A stretch of DNA of 64,000 nt from Kribbella pittospori (lineage in GTDB: Bacteria > Actinomycetota > Actinomycetes > Propionibacteriales > Kribbellaceae): NCBI RefSeq assembly GCF_004331465.1, contig NZ_SJKB01000013.1:124001-188000 (forward strand), written 5' to 3'. Both the position numbers and the translations under genes were made by a program. Shown here in pieces: positions 1 to 7,536 of this stretch (positions are counted from its first letter, which is position 1; the number at the start of each line of letters is the position of its first letter). The notes below the pieces were generated by a model. It did not search any database. It was not told where the DNA came from and saw only the letters and a program-made list of their open reading frames with translations.

Positions 1-18
1 CCGGCCAGCCTCAGGCTC

Positions 19-1200
19 TCAAGTCAGGTGCGAGACGGCGAGATGAGCAAGGGCCGCGGACTGGTGAGCCAGAACGTCGTCATCGAAGCGGACGATGCTC
101 GAGTGGTTGGACGGAGCCTCGTCCTCGGAGACGTCGTCGGGGCGGGCGCCGAGCATGATGAACGTGCCGGGCACCTCGGCGAGGACCATCGAGAAGTCCT
201 CGGCTCCCATCAACGGGTTCGCCAGTGGTTCGACCCGCTCTGGTCCGAGCAGGTCTGTGAGCTTGGTCTGCGTCTCCGCCGTACGTCCGGCGTGGTTGAT
301 CGTGACCGGGTACTGCCTGAGGAAGTTCGCGTCGACGGTGCAACCGTGGGCCGAGGCGATTGATTCGGCCAGCGCCGGTAGCTCGTGGGAGAGCTGATCG
401 AGGCTCGCGTCGGAGAGCGTGCGCACGGTGGCGCCGAGCTTGGCCGAGTTGGGGATCACGTTGATCGCGACCCCGGCGGAGAGTTGCGTCACGGTGATGA
501 CGACCGGGTCGAACAGGTTCACGCGGCGCGTCACGTAGCTCTGCAACGCCAGCACGATCTCGGCGACGACCGGCACCGGGTCGATCGACTTCTCCGGCTG
601 TGAACCGTGCCCGCCCTTGCCGTGCACGGTGATGTACAAGCGGTTCGAGCTGGCCATCATCGTGCCGGGCCGGGTCTGGAAGATCCCCTTGGCGGCCAGG
701 GCCCACACGTGCACGGCGTACGCGGCGATTGGCTTCTCGCCGCTGGCGTTCAGCACGCCTTCCCGGATCATGTACCCGGCGCCGCCGAGTCCTTCTTCAC
801 CCGGCTGGAACATGAAGATGACGTTCCCGTGCAGCTCCTCGCGATGCGCACTGAGCAACTGCGCGGCACCCACGAGGCCGGCCGTGTGCAGGTCGTGGCC
901 GCAGGCATGCATGTTGCCGTTCTCAGATGCGTAGTCCAGGCCGGTCTCCTCGATCACCGGCAACGCGTCCATGTCACCGCGGAGGAGGACTGTCGGGCCC
1001 GGGTGCCCACCTCGCAGTACGCCGACGACCGACGTCACCTCCCGCCCGGTCGTCACCTCCAACGGCAGCCCGGCGATGGCGTCGAGCACCAACCCCTGCG
1101 TCTTCGGCAACTCCAGCCCGACCTCAGGATTCCGATGCAACTCCCGCCGCAACTCGACAACTCCCGGCGCGATCCCCGCACTCTCCCGCACCAAATCCAT
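19..1200 (-). CDS. M20 family amidohydrolase / metallopeptidase
   Basis: A 393-residue zinc amidohydrolase of the M20D (hippurate hydrolase / AbgA-like) type, probably releasing an acyl or amino group from N-acyl amino acids in the cytoplasm. Visible motifs are GDMDALP (residues 75-81), the metal-binding HACGHD (98-103), the catalytic Glu pair in GEEGLGG (about 134-140), the dimerisation-lid motif HGKGGHGSQP, and MGAEDFS near the C-terminus. An ATG at 1200 is chosen because GAGGAG sits about 6 bases upstream; the open frame continues upstream through repeats but without a ribosome site. The exact substrate cannot be read from sequence. The gene is complete and faces away from the repeat tract. 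Confidence 0.88.
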   Translation of the reverse strand: MDLVRESAGIAPGVVELRRELHRNPEVGLELPKTQGLVLDAIAGLPLEVTTGREVTSVVGVLRGGHPGPTVLLRGDMDALPVIEETGLDYASENGNMHACGHDLHTAGLVGAAQLLSAHREELHGNVIFMFQPGEEGLGGAGYMIREGVLNASGEKPIAAYAVHVWALAAKGIFQTRPGTMMASSNRLYITVHGKGGHGSQPEKSIDPVPVVAEIVLALQSYVTRRVNLFDPVVITVTQLSAGVAINVIPNSAKLGATVRTLSDASLDQLSHELPALAESIASAHGCTVDANFLRQYPVTINHAGRTAETQTKLTDLLGPERVEPLANPLMGAEDFSMVLAEVPGTFIMLGARPDDVSEDEAPSNHSSIVRFDDDVLAHQSAALAHLAVSHLT

Positions 1201-1264
1201 CAGCCACTCCTCACAGGTAACCCAACCCCGGAGCCACCGTACCCGCCCCGCCCCTCCCCACCCC

Positions 1265-1497
1265 CACCAGCCAACCCACCCCGACACCAACCACCCGCAG
1301 CGCTCACCCCGGGTCCCGACCAGCAGCCAACCCACCTCGACAGCAGCCACCCGCAGCGCTCACCCCGGGTCCCGACCAGCAGCCAACCCACCTCGACAGC
1401 AACCACCCGCAGCGCTCACCCCGGGTCCCCACCACCAGCCAACCCACCCCAGCCCCAACCACTGCAGCGCTCACTCCACAGATCCCCACCACCGGCC
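1265..1497. repeat. About four tandem 56-bp repeats in an intergenic region
   Basis: The core GCAGCGCTCACCCCGGGTCC recurs at 1297, 1353 and 1409, with a decayed copy at 1464, giving a period of 56, 56 and 55 bases. The second and third copies are nearly identical. The period is not a multiple of three, and the tract reads open in several frames on both strands, so the long ORFs across it are composition artefacts. The tract occupies most of the 421-base gap (1201-1621) between the amidohydrolase and the AraC gene. I see no inverted arms, spacers or mobile-element ends, so it is a minisatellite-like array. Confidence 0.85.
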
Positions 1498-1621
1498 AAA
1501 CCGCCTCACCGCAACACCAATCGCTGGAGGCCAGGTCGGTGCGCCGGGGCCAGCCATCCACCCACCGCAAGGGCAGGATTGTTCGTGTGGGTTGGGCTGG
1601 GATTCTGCTTCACTACTTTGC

Positions 1622-2311
1622 ATGGGGCTGGACAGTCGCATCGTGAGCGGGCCGATCGGGCCGCTCCTGCAGATCTGGTCTGCGGAGTGTGACAGTTCGA
1701 CGCCGTTCAGTTCGCTCGCCTCGACCACCGCCGGGATCGGGTTCGCGCGGATCGGGGGCACCTGGGCAGTGCATCTGCGCGGTCCGGCGACCAAGGCGAC
1801 GACCATGGTGTGCTCGCCCGACACGGAGTTCTTCGGAGTCGATTTCCGCCTCGGGGCGTACCTGCCGATGTTCCCGCCGGCCGGGCTCACCAACATGCGG
1901 GACGCCGTGCTGCCGACGCTCGCGGACGGCCGCATCCTGCTCGACGGCCAGGCCTGGGAGATGCCGACCGCACAGAACATCGACGTCTTCATCGACCGTC
2001 TCCAGCGGGCCGGCCTGATGGTCGTCGACCCCATGATCGAGGAGTTGCGGTACGGCGGCTCCGTCCGCATGGTCTCCAAGCGCACTGCCCAGAGCCGCTT
2101 CGTGCGCGCCGTCGGCCTTCCGTTGCGCACCTTGGAGTTGATCGAACGTGCTCGGCGAGCCGTCCGGTTGCTGCACGCGGGCAAGACGATCGCGGAGGTG
2201 ACTGTGGAGGCGGGCTATTACGACCAGCCGCATCTGACCCGATCGCTTCGGCAGATGATTGGTCACACCCCGGCCGAGGTGGCGCGACGCAGTGTGGTCC
2301 TGGGGCTGTGA
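1622..2311 (+). CDS. AraC family transcriptional regulator
   Basis: A 229-residue regulator with an N-terminal sensor-like half (about 1-120) and a C-terminal AraC/XylS double helix-turn-helix (about 175-225; recognition region AEVTVEAGYYDQPHLTRSL and the typical GHTPAEV ending). The N-terminal half resembles the uncharacterised effector region found in many actinobacterial AraC proteins, so the ligand is unknown. An ATG at 1622 is used; a GTG at 1643 in the same frame is possible, and neither has a clear ribosome site. It lies 79 bases before a DHFR-like reductase on the same strand, a plausible target. Confidence 0.82.
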   Translation: MGLDSRIVSGPIGPLLQIWSAECDSSTPFSSLASTTAGIGFARIGGTWAVHLRGPATKATTMVCSPDTEFFGVDFRLGAYLPMFPPAGLTNMRDAVLPTLADGRILLDGQAWEMPTAQNIDVFIDRLQRAGLMVVDPMIEELRYGGSVRMVSKRTAQSRFVRAVGLPLRTLELIERARRAVRLLHAGKTIAEVTVEAGYYDQPHLTRSLRQMIGHTPAEVARRSVVLGL

Positions 2312-2390
2312 GTTGCTCGTCATCGACGGGTTCGCCCGGCTGCGTTTCCGTACAAGACGGGTCTGGTCCGAGTAGGTAGCCTCCGTCGCC

Positions 2391-2927
2391 ATGAGACTCA
2401 TCGAATCGACGTACATCTCGCTGGACGGCATGGTCTCCGGCGACGCTTTCTGGGGCGCGCAACAAGGGTTTCAAGGCGACGCGCACACCGAACACGCCGC
2501 GAAGGTGCTGAACTCTGCCAGTGCACTCCTGATGGGACGGGCGACCTACGACGTCTTCGCGATGTCCTGGCCCGAGCGTGACGGCGTGCTGGCCGACGTG
2601 ATCAACCCCCTGCCGAAGTACGTCGCGTCGCGCACCCTGACCGACGCGTCCTGGAACACCGAGGTCCTGCAAGGCGACGCCGTCGAAGCCGTCGCCCAGC
2701 TGAAGGCGTCCGGTGAGGGCACGCTGCTCAAGTACGGCACCGGCTCGTTCAGTCGTGCGCTCGTCGAGGCAGGGCTGCTGGACGAGCTGCAGCTGTGGGT
2801 ACACCCGTTCGTCGCCGGCTCCGGGGAAGGCTTGCTCTCCGGAATCACGACCACGCACCTGGACCTGTCCGCCGTCACCGAGGTCGGCAATGGCGTAGTC
2901 ATCCTCACCTACACCCCGAAGGCCTAG
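2391..2927 (+). CDS. Dihydrofolate reductase family (RibD C-terminal-like) protein
   Basis: A 178-residue cytoplasmic NADPH-dependent reductase-like protein of the DHFR/RibD C-terminal superfamily. It begins MRLIESTYISLDGMVSG, has the LLMGRATYDVFA segment, and ends with the LVEAGLLDELQLWVHPFVAGSGEGL block typical of these proteins. The family is widespread in actinomycetes, often beside regulators; its physiological substrate is generally not known and I do not assign one. Length is normal for the family. The last codons are imperfectly duplicated just downstream. Confidence 0.88.
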   Translation: MRLIESTYISLDGMVSGDAFWGAQQGFQGDAHTEHAAKVLNSASALLMGRATYDVFAMSWPERDGVLADVINPLPKYVASRTLTDASWNTEVLQGDAVEAVAQLKASGEGTLLKYGTGSFSRALVEAGLLDELQLWVHPFVAGSGEGLLSGITTTHLDLSAVTEVGNGVVILTYTPKA

Positions 2928-2963
2928 GCACCGACTCAACTACACCCCGAAGCTCTAGGCACC
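2909..2963. repeat. Imperfect 24-bp direct duplication of the reductase gene 3' end
   Basis: A 24-base stretch starting CTACACCCCGAAG and ending CTAGGCACC, which contains the stop codon of the upstream gene, occurs at 2909-2932 and again at 2940-2963 with two mismatches (period 31). It looks like a small tandem duplication beyond the stop codon and does not change the protein. Confidence 0.75.
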
Positions 2964-3074
2964 AACGCTCGCGCAGGCGCTAGTCGGCAAGGCTCACCGA
3001 CAAGCAGGCCTGTCTTGGTCGAGCCGGTGAAGGGTAGGCGTCGACGTGCAGAGGGACGAGCAGTCGGCGCCAGG

Positions 3075-3179
3075 ACTACCGCTGAAGCCGCCGGGGCTAC
3101 CGCTGAGGCTGCCGGGACTACGGCTGAGGCTGCCGGGTCTGCCGCTGAAGGCGCCGGGTCTACCGCTGAAGTTGTCGCG
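3075..3179. repeat. Five tandem 21-bp repeats
   Basis: Five consecutive 21-base units of the form ACTACCGCTGAAGCCGCCGGG (starts 3075, 3096, 3117, 3138, 3159) with increasing divergence in the last two. Read on the plus strand they would encode heptads like TTAEAAG within a 103-codon open frame (3015-3326), but that frame has no ribosome site and is antisense to the end of the HExxH gene. The stop codon and final residues of that minus-strand gene lie in unit 5. Confidence 0.8.
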
Positions 3180-4242
3180 GTATGGCGGCCTGCCTTGGGA
3201 TGGCCGCGATCTGGGGCGGTGGTAGAGCGGCCGGGGTCGGTGATGGAGGGGCGACGCCGGAGAAGGCCGATTGATGGGGTGATGGGACGGATCTCTCCGT
3301 GGCGTGGGGTAGCGAGGATGGGGTGAAGGTCAGGCGTTCGGGGGTTGATGAGGCGGGAGTGAGAGCACCCGGGGCCGGGGGCAGCCGGGGCAGGAGTTCG
3401 TGGGCGCAGGAGTCCGGTGAGTAGTGGGACTCGACTTTGTGGATCTCGTTGGTGAGGGCGTGGAGCATGGCCCTCGTGGTGGTGCGGGATCGGTCGGCCG
3501 CCAGACCGACGGGGGCGAGTTCGAAGGTGTCGAGGTGGGCGAAGCCTTGGCGGAGGATGGCTTCCAGGTGGTCGCGGGTGCTGGTGCCCGACGGTTCGAG
3601 GTCGGGGAGGCGGGTGGAGTTGTAGACGAGGGTGGTGAGGAGGGAGAACTGGCCCTCGGCGGTTTGCTGGTTGAGGGCTCGGAGGACCTCGCCGGGCTGG
3701 AGGTTGCTGCGGGTCTCCAGGTCGGCGGCGAGGCCGCGGACGGCGGGGACGAAGGCTGCGTAGTAGCCGCCACCCCGGGCGTCTTCGATGCCGGGGGCAA
3801 CTTTGTCGACACCTAGGCGAGTCAGGTACTCGTTCAGGTGGTCCTGCGCCCAGGCTTCGGCGACGCCTTCCTCGAGTTGGCGGCTGCCGGGACGCATGAA
3901 GGCGCCCCGAGCCGCCTCCTGCGTCGCGCCTGCCGGACCGAGGAAGTGCGCGTGTTCGTGTAGCAACGTGGCGAGCGACTCGCGGTACCGGACGAGGTCT
4001 GGGAGCGGTTGCTCCTCACCCGCACGCGAGTACATCTGCCGCAGCGGATCGAGGATGCACTCGCTGTCCAGGTACAGCGTGCCGTCCCAGTGCGCGAGGC
4101 CGAGGACTTCACCGACTGTCTCGACCACCTGCCCGTTCCACGCAGTCTGACCGGCGCCGGACACCTCGACCGCCACCTGCCCACTGCGCGCCAGCAACTC
4201 ATCCAACGAGCCCGGTGGCGCGGCAACTACGGAGGCCGTCAT
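3160..4242 (-). CDS. Uncharacterised protein with HExxH metalloprotease-like motif
   Basis: A 360-residue protein I cannot assign to a named family. Its N-terminal two-thirds is a compact globular domain with LLHEHAHFLG (HExxH, around residue 93-97) followed about 33 residues later by EEGVAEAW, an arrangement like zinc metallopeptidases with a downstream Glu ligand. The last 80 residues are Pro/Ser-rich and low complexity, ending in repeats of AIPRQ that come from the 21-bp repeat tract. No signal peptide or membrane segment is visible. Its ATG overlaps the stop of the upstream 90-codon gene by four bases (ATGA), so the two are translationally coupled and likely act together. Confidence 0.7.
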   Translation of the reverse strand: MTASVVAAPPGSLDELLARSGQVAVEVSGAGQTAWNGQVVETVGEVLGLAHWDGTLYLDSECILDPLRQMYSRAGEEQPLPDLVRYRESLATLLHEHAHFLGPAGATQEAARGAFMRPGSRQLEEGVAEAWAQDHLNEYLTRLGVDKVAPGIEDARGGGYYAAFVPAVRGLAADLETRSNLQPGEVLRALNQQTAEGQFSLLTTLVYNSTRLPDLEPSGTSTRDHLEAILRQGFAHLDTFELAPVGLAADRSRTTTRAMLHALTNEIHKVESHYSPDSCAHELLPRLPPAPGALTPASSTPERLTFTPSSLPHATERSVPSPHQSAFSGVAPPSPTPAALPPPQIAAIPRQAAIPRQLQR

Positions 4243-4511
4243 GGGCGGGAGGCCGTCGCCAGGCGGATCAGGGAATCCGCGGACCTCCGGAGGTTCGCTT
4301 GTTCGTGGGGGTTGTCAGTCGTGGACGCGAGACGGCGTAGCTCCGTGACGAGCCAGTCGGTCCGCGCCTGCCGCTCCGCCGGTGTCGAGCGGCTTGGTGC
4401 AGCAACGTCGGGCGGGTCGACGTTCAGTGGCGCGTAGGTCGGCTCCGCGTACGTCAGCTGAGTGTGGTCCGGATGGGTGTGGTGCGGCGGGGTGTGGCTG
4501 GCGTGCTCCAT
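4239..4511 (-). CDS. Small hypothetical protein coupled to the HExxH protein
   Basis: A 90-residue protein with a His/Pro/Thr-rich, probably disordered N-terminus (HTPPHHTHPDHTQ) and a charged, helix-forming C-terminal half with Arg-rich stretches. I do not recognise the family. It overlaps the HExxH gene by 4 bases and precedes it in the same operon, so a partner or chaperone role is possible but only inferred. An AGGACA-type ribosome site lies just before the ATG. Confidence 0.6.
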   Translation of the reverse strand: MEHASHTPPHHTHPDHTQLTYAEPTYAPLNVDPPDVAAPSRSTPAERQARTDWLVTELRRLASTTDNPHEQANLRRSADSLIRLATASRP

Positions 4512-4598
4512 GGTTTGTCCTCCCGAGGTCTGATCTCGGCGGAGAACATATGGAGATTCGTACCTGTCCCAGCGGCGGACTTCTCAGCTGTGGATAAC

Positions 4599-5429
4599 TC
4601 AGAAGAGCGTCGGAGGTTCGAGCTCGACAGGCTCGGGGAGGGGCGCAAGATCAGGGACGACAGCGCGGACGTCGCCGTAGAAGCGGCGGGCGAGGTTCAG
4701 GGCCTCCACGTTGTCGGGGGTGTGGAGGAAGATCGTGGGTGAGCGCCCTTCGCCCAGCCAGTTCACGACCAGGTCGACAAGGTAGGTCCAGCCCTCGATG
4801 GTTTCGGCGACCGAGTCGCGGCCGATGTAGCGGACGATCGGCCCAGCAGTCAGCGCCCGAGTACGCCGTACCACCCGTGGCTTCTTCATCCATGCGTCGC
4901 GCTCGGCGTAGCTGGTCGGCCGACGTCCGAAGAGCGTGACCGTGTCGAACGGGATCCACTCGGCGTCGGCTCGGGCGAGGACGCGTTCCAGGTTGGTGGC
5001 CGCGCCGCGGTCGTCGAAGAAGTCACGGTGGCGGACCTCTACGGCGTACCGGTAGTCACGGGGTGCCTGGTGCAGGAAGGCGGCGAGGGCGCCCAGGTCG
5101 GTGGGGGAGAACGAGGCCGGGAGCTGGATCCAGACCGCGTGGTTGCGAGGGCCGAGTGGCTCGATCGCGGTGAGGAAGTTGCGGAGTTCGGCGTCGACGT
5201 TGGTGAGGCGGCGTTCGTGGGTGATGAGTTGCGGGAGCTTCACCACGAAGCGGAAGTCGGGCGGCGTCTGTTCTGCCCAGCTCGCGACGGTGGACCGGGA
5301 CGGTGTTGCGTAGAAGGTGGTGTTGCTCTCGACGGCGTTGCACCACGATGCGTACCACTCCAGCTTCGAGCGGGACGGTTGCGGCCATGCGGGATGCGTC
5401 CACTGCGCACACCCCACATGCAGACGCAT
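4599..5429 (-). CDS. DUF72 domain-containing protein (YecE-like)
   Basis: A 276-residue TIM-barrel-like DUF72 protein. Diagnostic segments are VGCAQWTHPAW at the N-terminus, FYATPSRSTVASWAEQTPPDFRF about residues 39-61 and RYAVEVRHRDFF about 147-158. The biochemical role of the family is unresolved. The protein has no membrane segment. It is separated by 87 bases from the coupled HExxH pair, and a TGTGGATAA element overlaps the region just after its stop. The start at 5429 gives the expected N-terminus of the family. Confidence 0.85.
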   Translation of the reverse strand: MRLHVGCAQWTHPAWPQPSRSKLEWYASWCNAVESNTTFYATPSRSTVASWAEQTPPDFRFVVKLPQLITHERRLTNVDAELRNFLTAIEPLGPRNHAVWIQLPASFSPTDLGALAAFLHQAPRDYRYAVEVRHRDFFDDRGAATNLERVLARADAEWIPFDTVTLFGRRPTSYAERDAWMKKPRVVRRTRALTAGPIVRYIGRDSVAETIEGWTYLVDLVVNWLGEGRSPTIFLHTPDNVEALNLARRFYGDVRAVVPDLAPLPEPVELEPPTLF

Positions 5430-5447
5430 GAGTTCAACCTATAGAAC

Positions 5448-5483
5448 GGCCCGGAAGCCGGCTCTGCGGCCGGCTCCCGGGCC
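5448..5483. terminator. Strong GC hairpin between ino1 and the DUF72 gene
   Basis: GGCCCGG-A-AGCCGGC pairs with GCCGGCT-C-CCGGGCC around a 6-base loop, giving 14 base pairs with one mismatch. It lies downstream of ino1 and immediately upstream of the DUF72 start, consistent with a terminator for the minus-strand PadR-ino1 transcript. It has no clear U-run, as is usual in actinomycetes. Confidence 0.55.
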
Positions 5484-5583
5484 TGACGTGCTGCCCAGCA
5501 GATCCCCCGTGACGCGAGCCCACTGCACGGCGGTGCCTCAGCGGCCGGTTACACCACCGCTGGCGGGTCCGATCCGTCGTCTT

Positions 5584-5601
5584 CGCCGGCCGGTGCCGGC
5601 G
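5584..5601. terminator. Hairpin 60 bases after the ino1 stop
   Basis: CGCCGGC-CGGT-GCCGGCG forms a perfect 7-bp stem with a 4-base loop. It is a second candidate termination signal for the ino1 transcript and the only other structure I see in the 234-base gap. Confidence 0.45.
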
Positions 5602-5663
5602 AGGCATCCCGCCAGGGGACCCGACGTTGGCGGCGTACCAATTCGCCGGGCTGGTGGGGGTGC

Positions 5664-6743
5664 TTAGCGCTCGACCTCGCCGCGGATGAACTTCTCCACC
5701 AGGTCGCGGCAGACGTCGTCGGCGTACTGCTCCGGCGGCGACTTCATGAAGTACGACGACGCGGACAGGATCGGGCCGCCGATGCCGCGGTCCTTGGCGA
5801 TCTTCACGGCGCGGATCGCGTCGATGATGATGCCGGCCGAGTTCGGCGAGTCCCAGACCTCGAGCTTGTACTCCAGCGACAGCGGTACGTCGCCGAAGTT
5901 GCGGCCCTCGAGCCGGATGAACGCCCACTTGCGGTCGTCCAGCCAGGCCACGTAGTCGGACGGGCCGATGTGCACGTTGCGGGCGTCGATCTCGTCGCGC
6001 AGCTGGGACGTGACGGACTGGGTCTTGCTGATCTTCTTGGACTCCAGCCGCTCGCGCTCGAGCATGTTCTTGAAGTCCATGTTGCCACCGACGTTCAGCT
6101 GGTAGGTCCGGTCGACGGTGACGCCGCGGTCCTCGAACAGCTTGGTCAGCACGCGGTGCGTGATGGTGGCGCCGATCTGCGACTTGATGTCGTCGCCGAC
6201 GATCGGTACGCCGGCCGCGGTGAACTTGTCCGCCCACTCCTTGGTGCCGGCGATGAAGACCGGCAGCGCGTTGACGAACGCGACACCCGCGTCGATCGCG
6301 CACTGCGCGTAGAACTTGGCAGCCTGCTCCGATCCCACCGGCAGGTAGCAGACCAGTACGTCGACCTCCGCCTCGCGCAGCGCGGCGACCACGTCGACCG
6401 GCTCGGTCTCGGACTCGGTGATGGTCTCGCGGTAGTACTTGCCGAGGCCGTCCAGGGTGTGACCGCGCTGCACCGTGACGCCGGTCGGCGGCACGTCGCA
6501 GATCTTGATCGTGTTGTTCTCACTGGCGCCGATCGCGTCGGCGAGGTCCAGACCGACCTTCTTGCCGTCGACGTCGAAGGCGGCGACGAACTGCACGTCG
6601 CGGACGTGGTAGTCGCCGAACTGGACGTGCATCAGACCGGGCACGCGCTCGTCGGGCTTCGCGTCGCGGTAGTAGTGCACGCCCTGGACGAGCGAGCTGG
6701 CGCAGTTGCCGACACCGACGATCGCTACGCGGATCGAGGTCAT
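5664..6743 (-). CDS. ino1: Inositol-3-phosphate synthase
   Basis: A 359-residue NAD-dependent 1L-myo-inositol-1-phosphate synthase that converts glucose-6-phosphate to inositol-3-phosphate, feeding phosphatidylinositol and mycothiol synthesis. The N-terminal dinucleotide motif is VGVGNCASSLVQG. Further family motifs include NALPVFIAGT, GDDIKSQIGAT, LNVGGNMDFKNM and SPNSAGIIIDAIR. Length is that of the short actinobacterial/archaeal type. The ATG at 6743 has GAAGGAG upstream; a longer TTG start at 6758 would overlap padR. The start is 11 bases after the padR stop, forming an operon that probably lets PadR control inositol supply. Confidence 0.95.
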   Translation of the reverse strand: MTSIRVAIVGVGNCASSLVQGVHYYRDAKPDERVPGLMHVQFGDYHVRDVQFVAAFDVDGKKVGLDLADAIGASENNTIKICDVPPTGVTVQRGHTLDGLGKYYRETITESETEPVDVVAALREAEVDVLVCYLPVGSEQAAKFYAQCAIDAGVAFVNALPVFIAGTKEWADKFTAAGVPIVGDDIKSQIGATITHRVLTKLFEDRGVTVDRTYQLNVGGNMDFKNMLERERLESKKISKTQSVTSQLRDEIDARNVHIGPSDYVAWLDDRKWAFIRLEGRNFGDVPLSLEYKLEVWDSPNSAGIIIDAIRAVKIAKDRGIGGPILSASSYFMKSPPEQYADDVCRDLVEKFIRGEVER

Positions 6744-6754
6744 CTGGAACTCCT

Positions 6755-7324
6755 TCAATTAGGCGGTTGGTGCAGGTCAGGGGGCCGCTGTTGCCGCCGC
6801 TCGCCGTCGATCAGCTCGTTCAGCCAGCGGACCTCGCGCTCGGCCGACTCCAGGCCGTGCCGTTGCAGCTCGAGGGTGTAGGCGTCGACTCGCTCCGCGG
6901 TCCGGGTCATCGCCGCCCGGAAGTTGGCCAGCCGCTCCTCCATCCGGGCCTTGCGGCCCTCGAGGATGCGCAACCGGGTGGCCGGATCGGTCCGGCCGAA
7001 GAACGAGAAGCGGACGCCGAACGTGTCGTCCTCCCAGGCCGACGGACCGGCATCGTGCATCGCGTGCGCGAAGTGGTCCTTGCCGTCGGCGGTGATCGTG
7101 TACACGATCTTCGGCCTGCGGCCCGTCCCCGGCGTACCGGGGTCGGCCGTGATCAGGCCGTTGCGGAGCATCGCCTTCAGACACGGGTAGAGCGACCCGA
7201 ACGACAGCACGCGCCCCCAGCCGAACTGGGCGTTGACGCGCTTGCGGAGCTCGTAACCGTGCATCGGCGCTTCATGCAGCAGACCGAGTACGGCGAGTTC
7301 CAGGACCCCACTGCGGTTTCCCAT
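6755..7324 (-). CDS. PadR family transcriptional regulator
   Basis: A 189-residue PadR-type winged-helix repressor. The N-terminal domain (ELAVLGLLHEAPMHGYELRKRV, then FGSLYPCLKAMLRNGLI) is typical, and the C-terminal half forms the dimerisation helices. The ATG at 7324 is preceded by GGGAGG; the upstream open frame lacks a ribosome site. It is the first gene of a two-gene operon with ino1, and a dyad at 7359-7379 sits 35 bases upstream, so autoregulation plus control of ino1 is likely. The ligand is unknown. Confidence 0.9.
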   Translation of the reverse strand: MGNRSGVLELAVLGLLHEAPMHGYELRKRVNAQFGWGRVLSFGSLYPCLKAMLRNGLITADPGTPGTGRRPKIVYTITADGKDHFAHAMHDAGPSAWEDDTFGVRFSFFGRTDPATRLRILEGRKARMEERLANFRAAMTRTAERVDAYTLELQRHGLESAEREVRWLNELIDGERRQQRPPDLHQPPN

Positions 7325-7358
7325 GACCCACCTCCCACGGTCTAGTTTGTCATGACCT

Positions 7359-7379
7359 GATGTATCGGTTCGATACATC
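7359..7379. promoter_or_regulatory. Perfect 21-bp dyad, candidate PadR operator
   Basis: GATGTATC and GATACATC flank a 5-base centre (GGTTC). The site contains ATGT and ACAT half-sites as in PadR-family operators, here with an 11-base spacing. It lies between padR and the divergent fatty-acid transporter gene, so it could affect both directions. Confidence 0.7.
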
Positions 7380-7536
7380 GCTTCGCCACTGTAAGCAGAG
7401 CCGAGGACTGTGGACAACTCCTGACAAAGCCGCCCTTTGTCAGCTTGATCACGCGGCACGCCGAGAAACCTGTTACGTCAGGCGCCGATCTGCGTTAATC
7501 GTGTGACACAGCGTCGTGGTTCAGGAGCGGAGGGTC

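Noticed and set aside
1265..1497. CRISPR array
   Set aside because: Repeats are head-to-tail with no variable spacers and no cas genes in the window.
607..1692. Long plus-strand frames across the 56-bp repeats
   Set aside because: They combine antisense of the amidohydrolase with a low-complexity repeat and have no ribosome site.
3015..3326. Heptad-repeat ORF (TTAEAAG units)
   Set aside because: No ribosome site, antisense to the HExxH gene, and explained by the 21-bp repeat.
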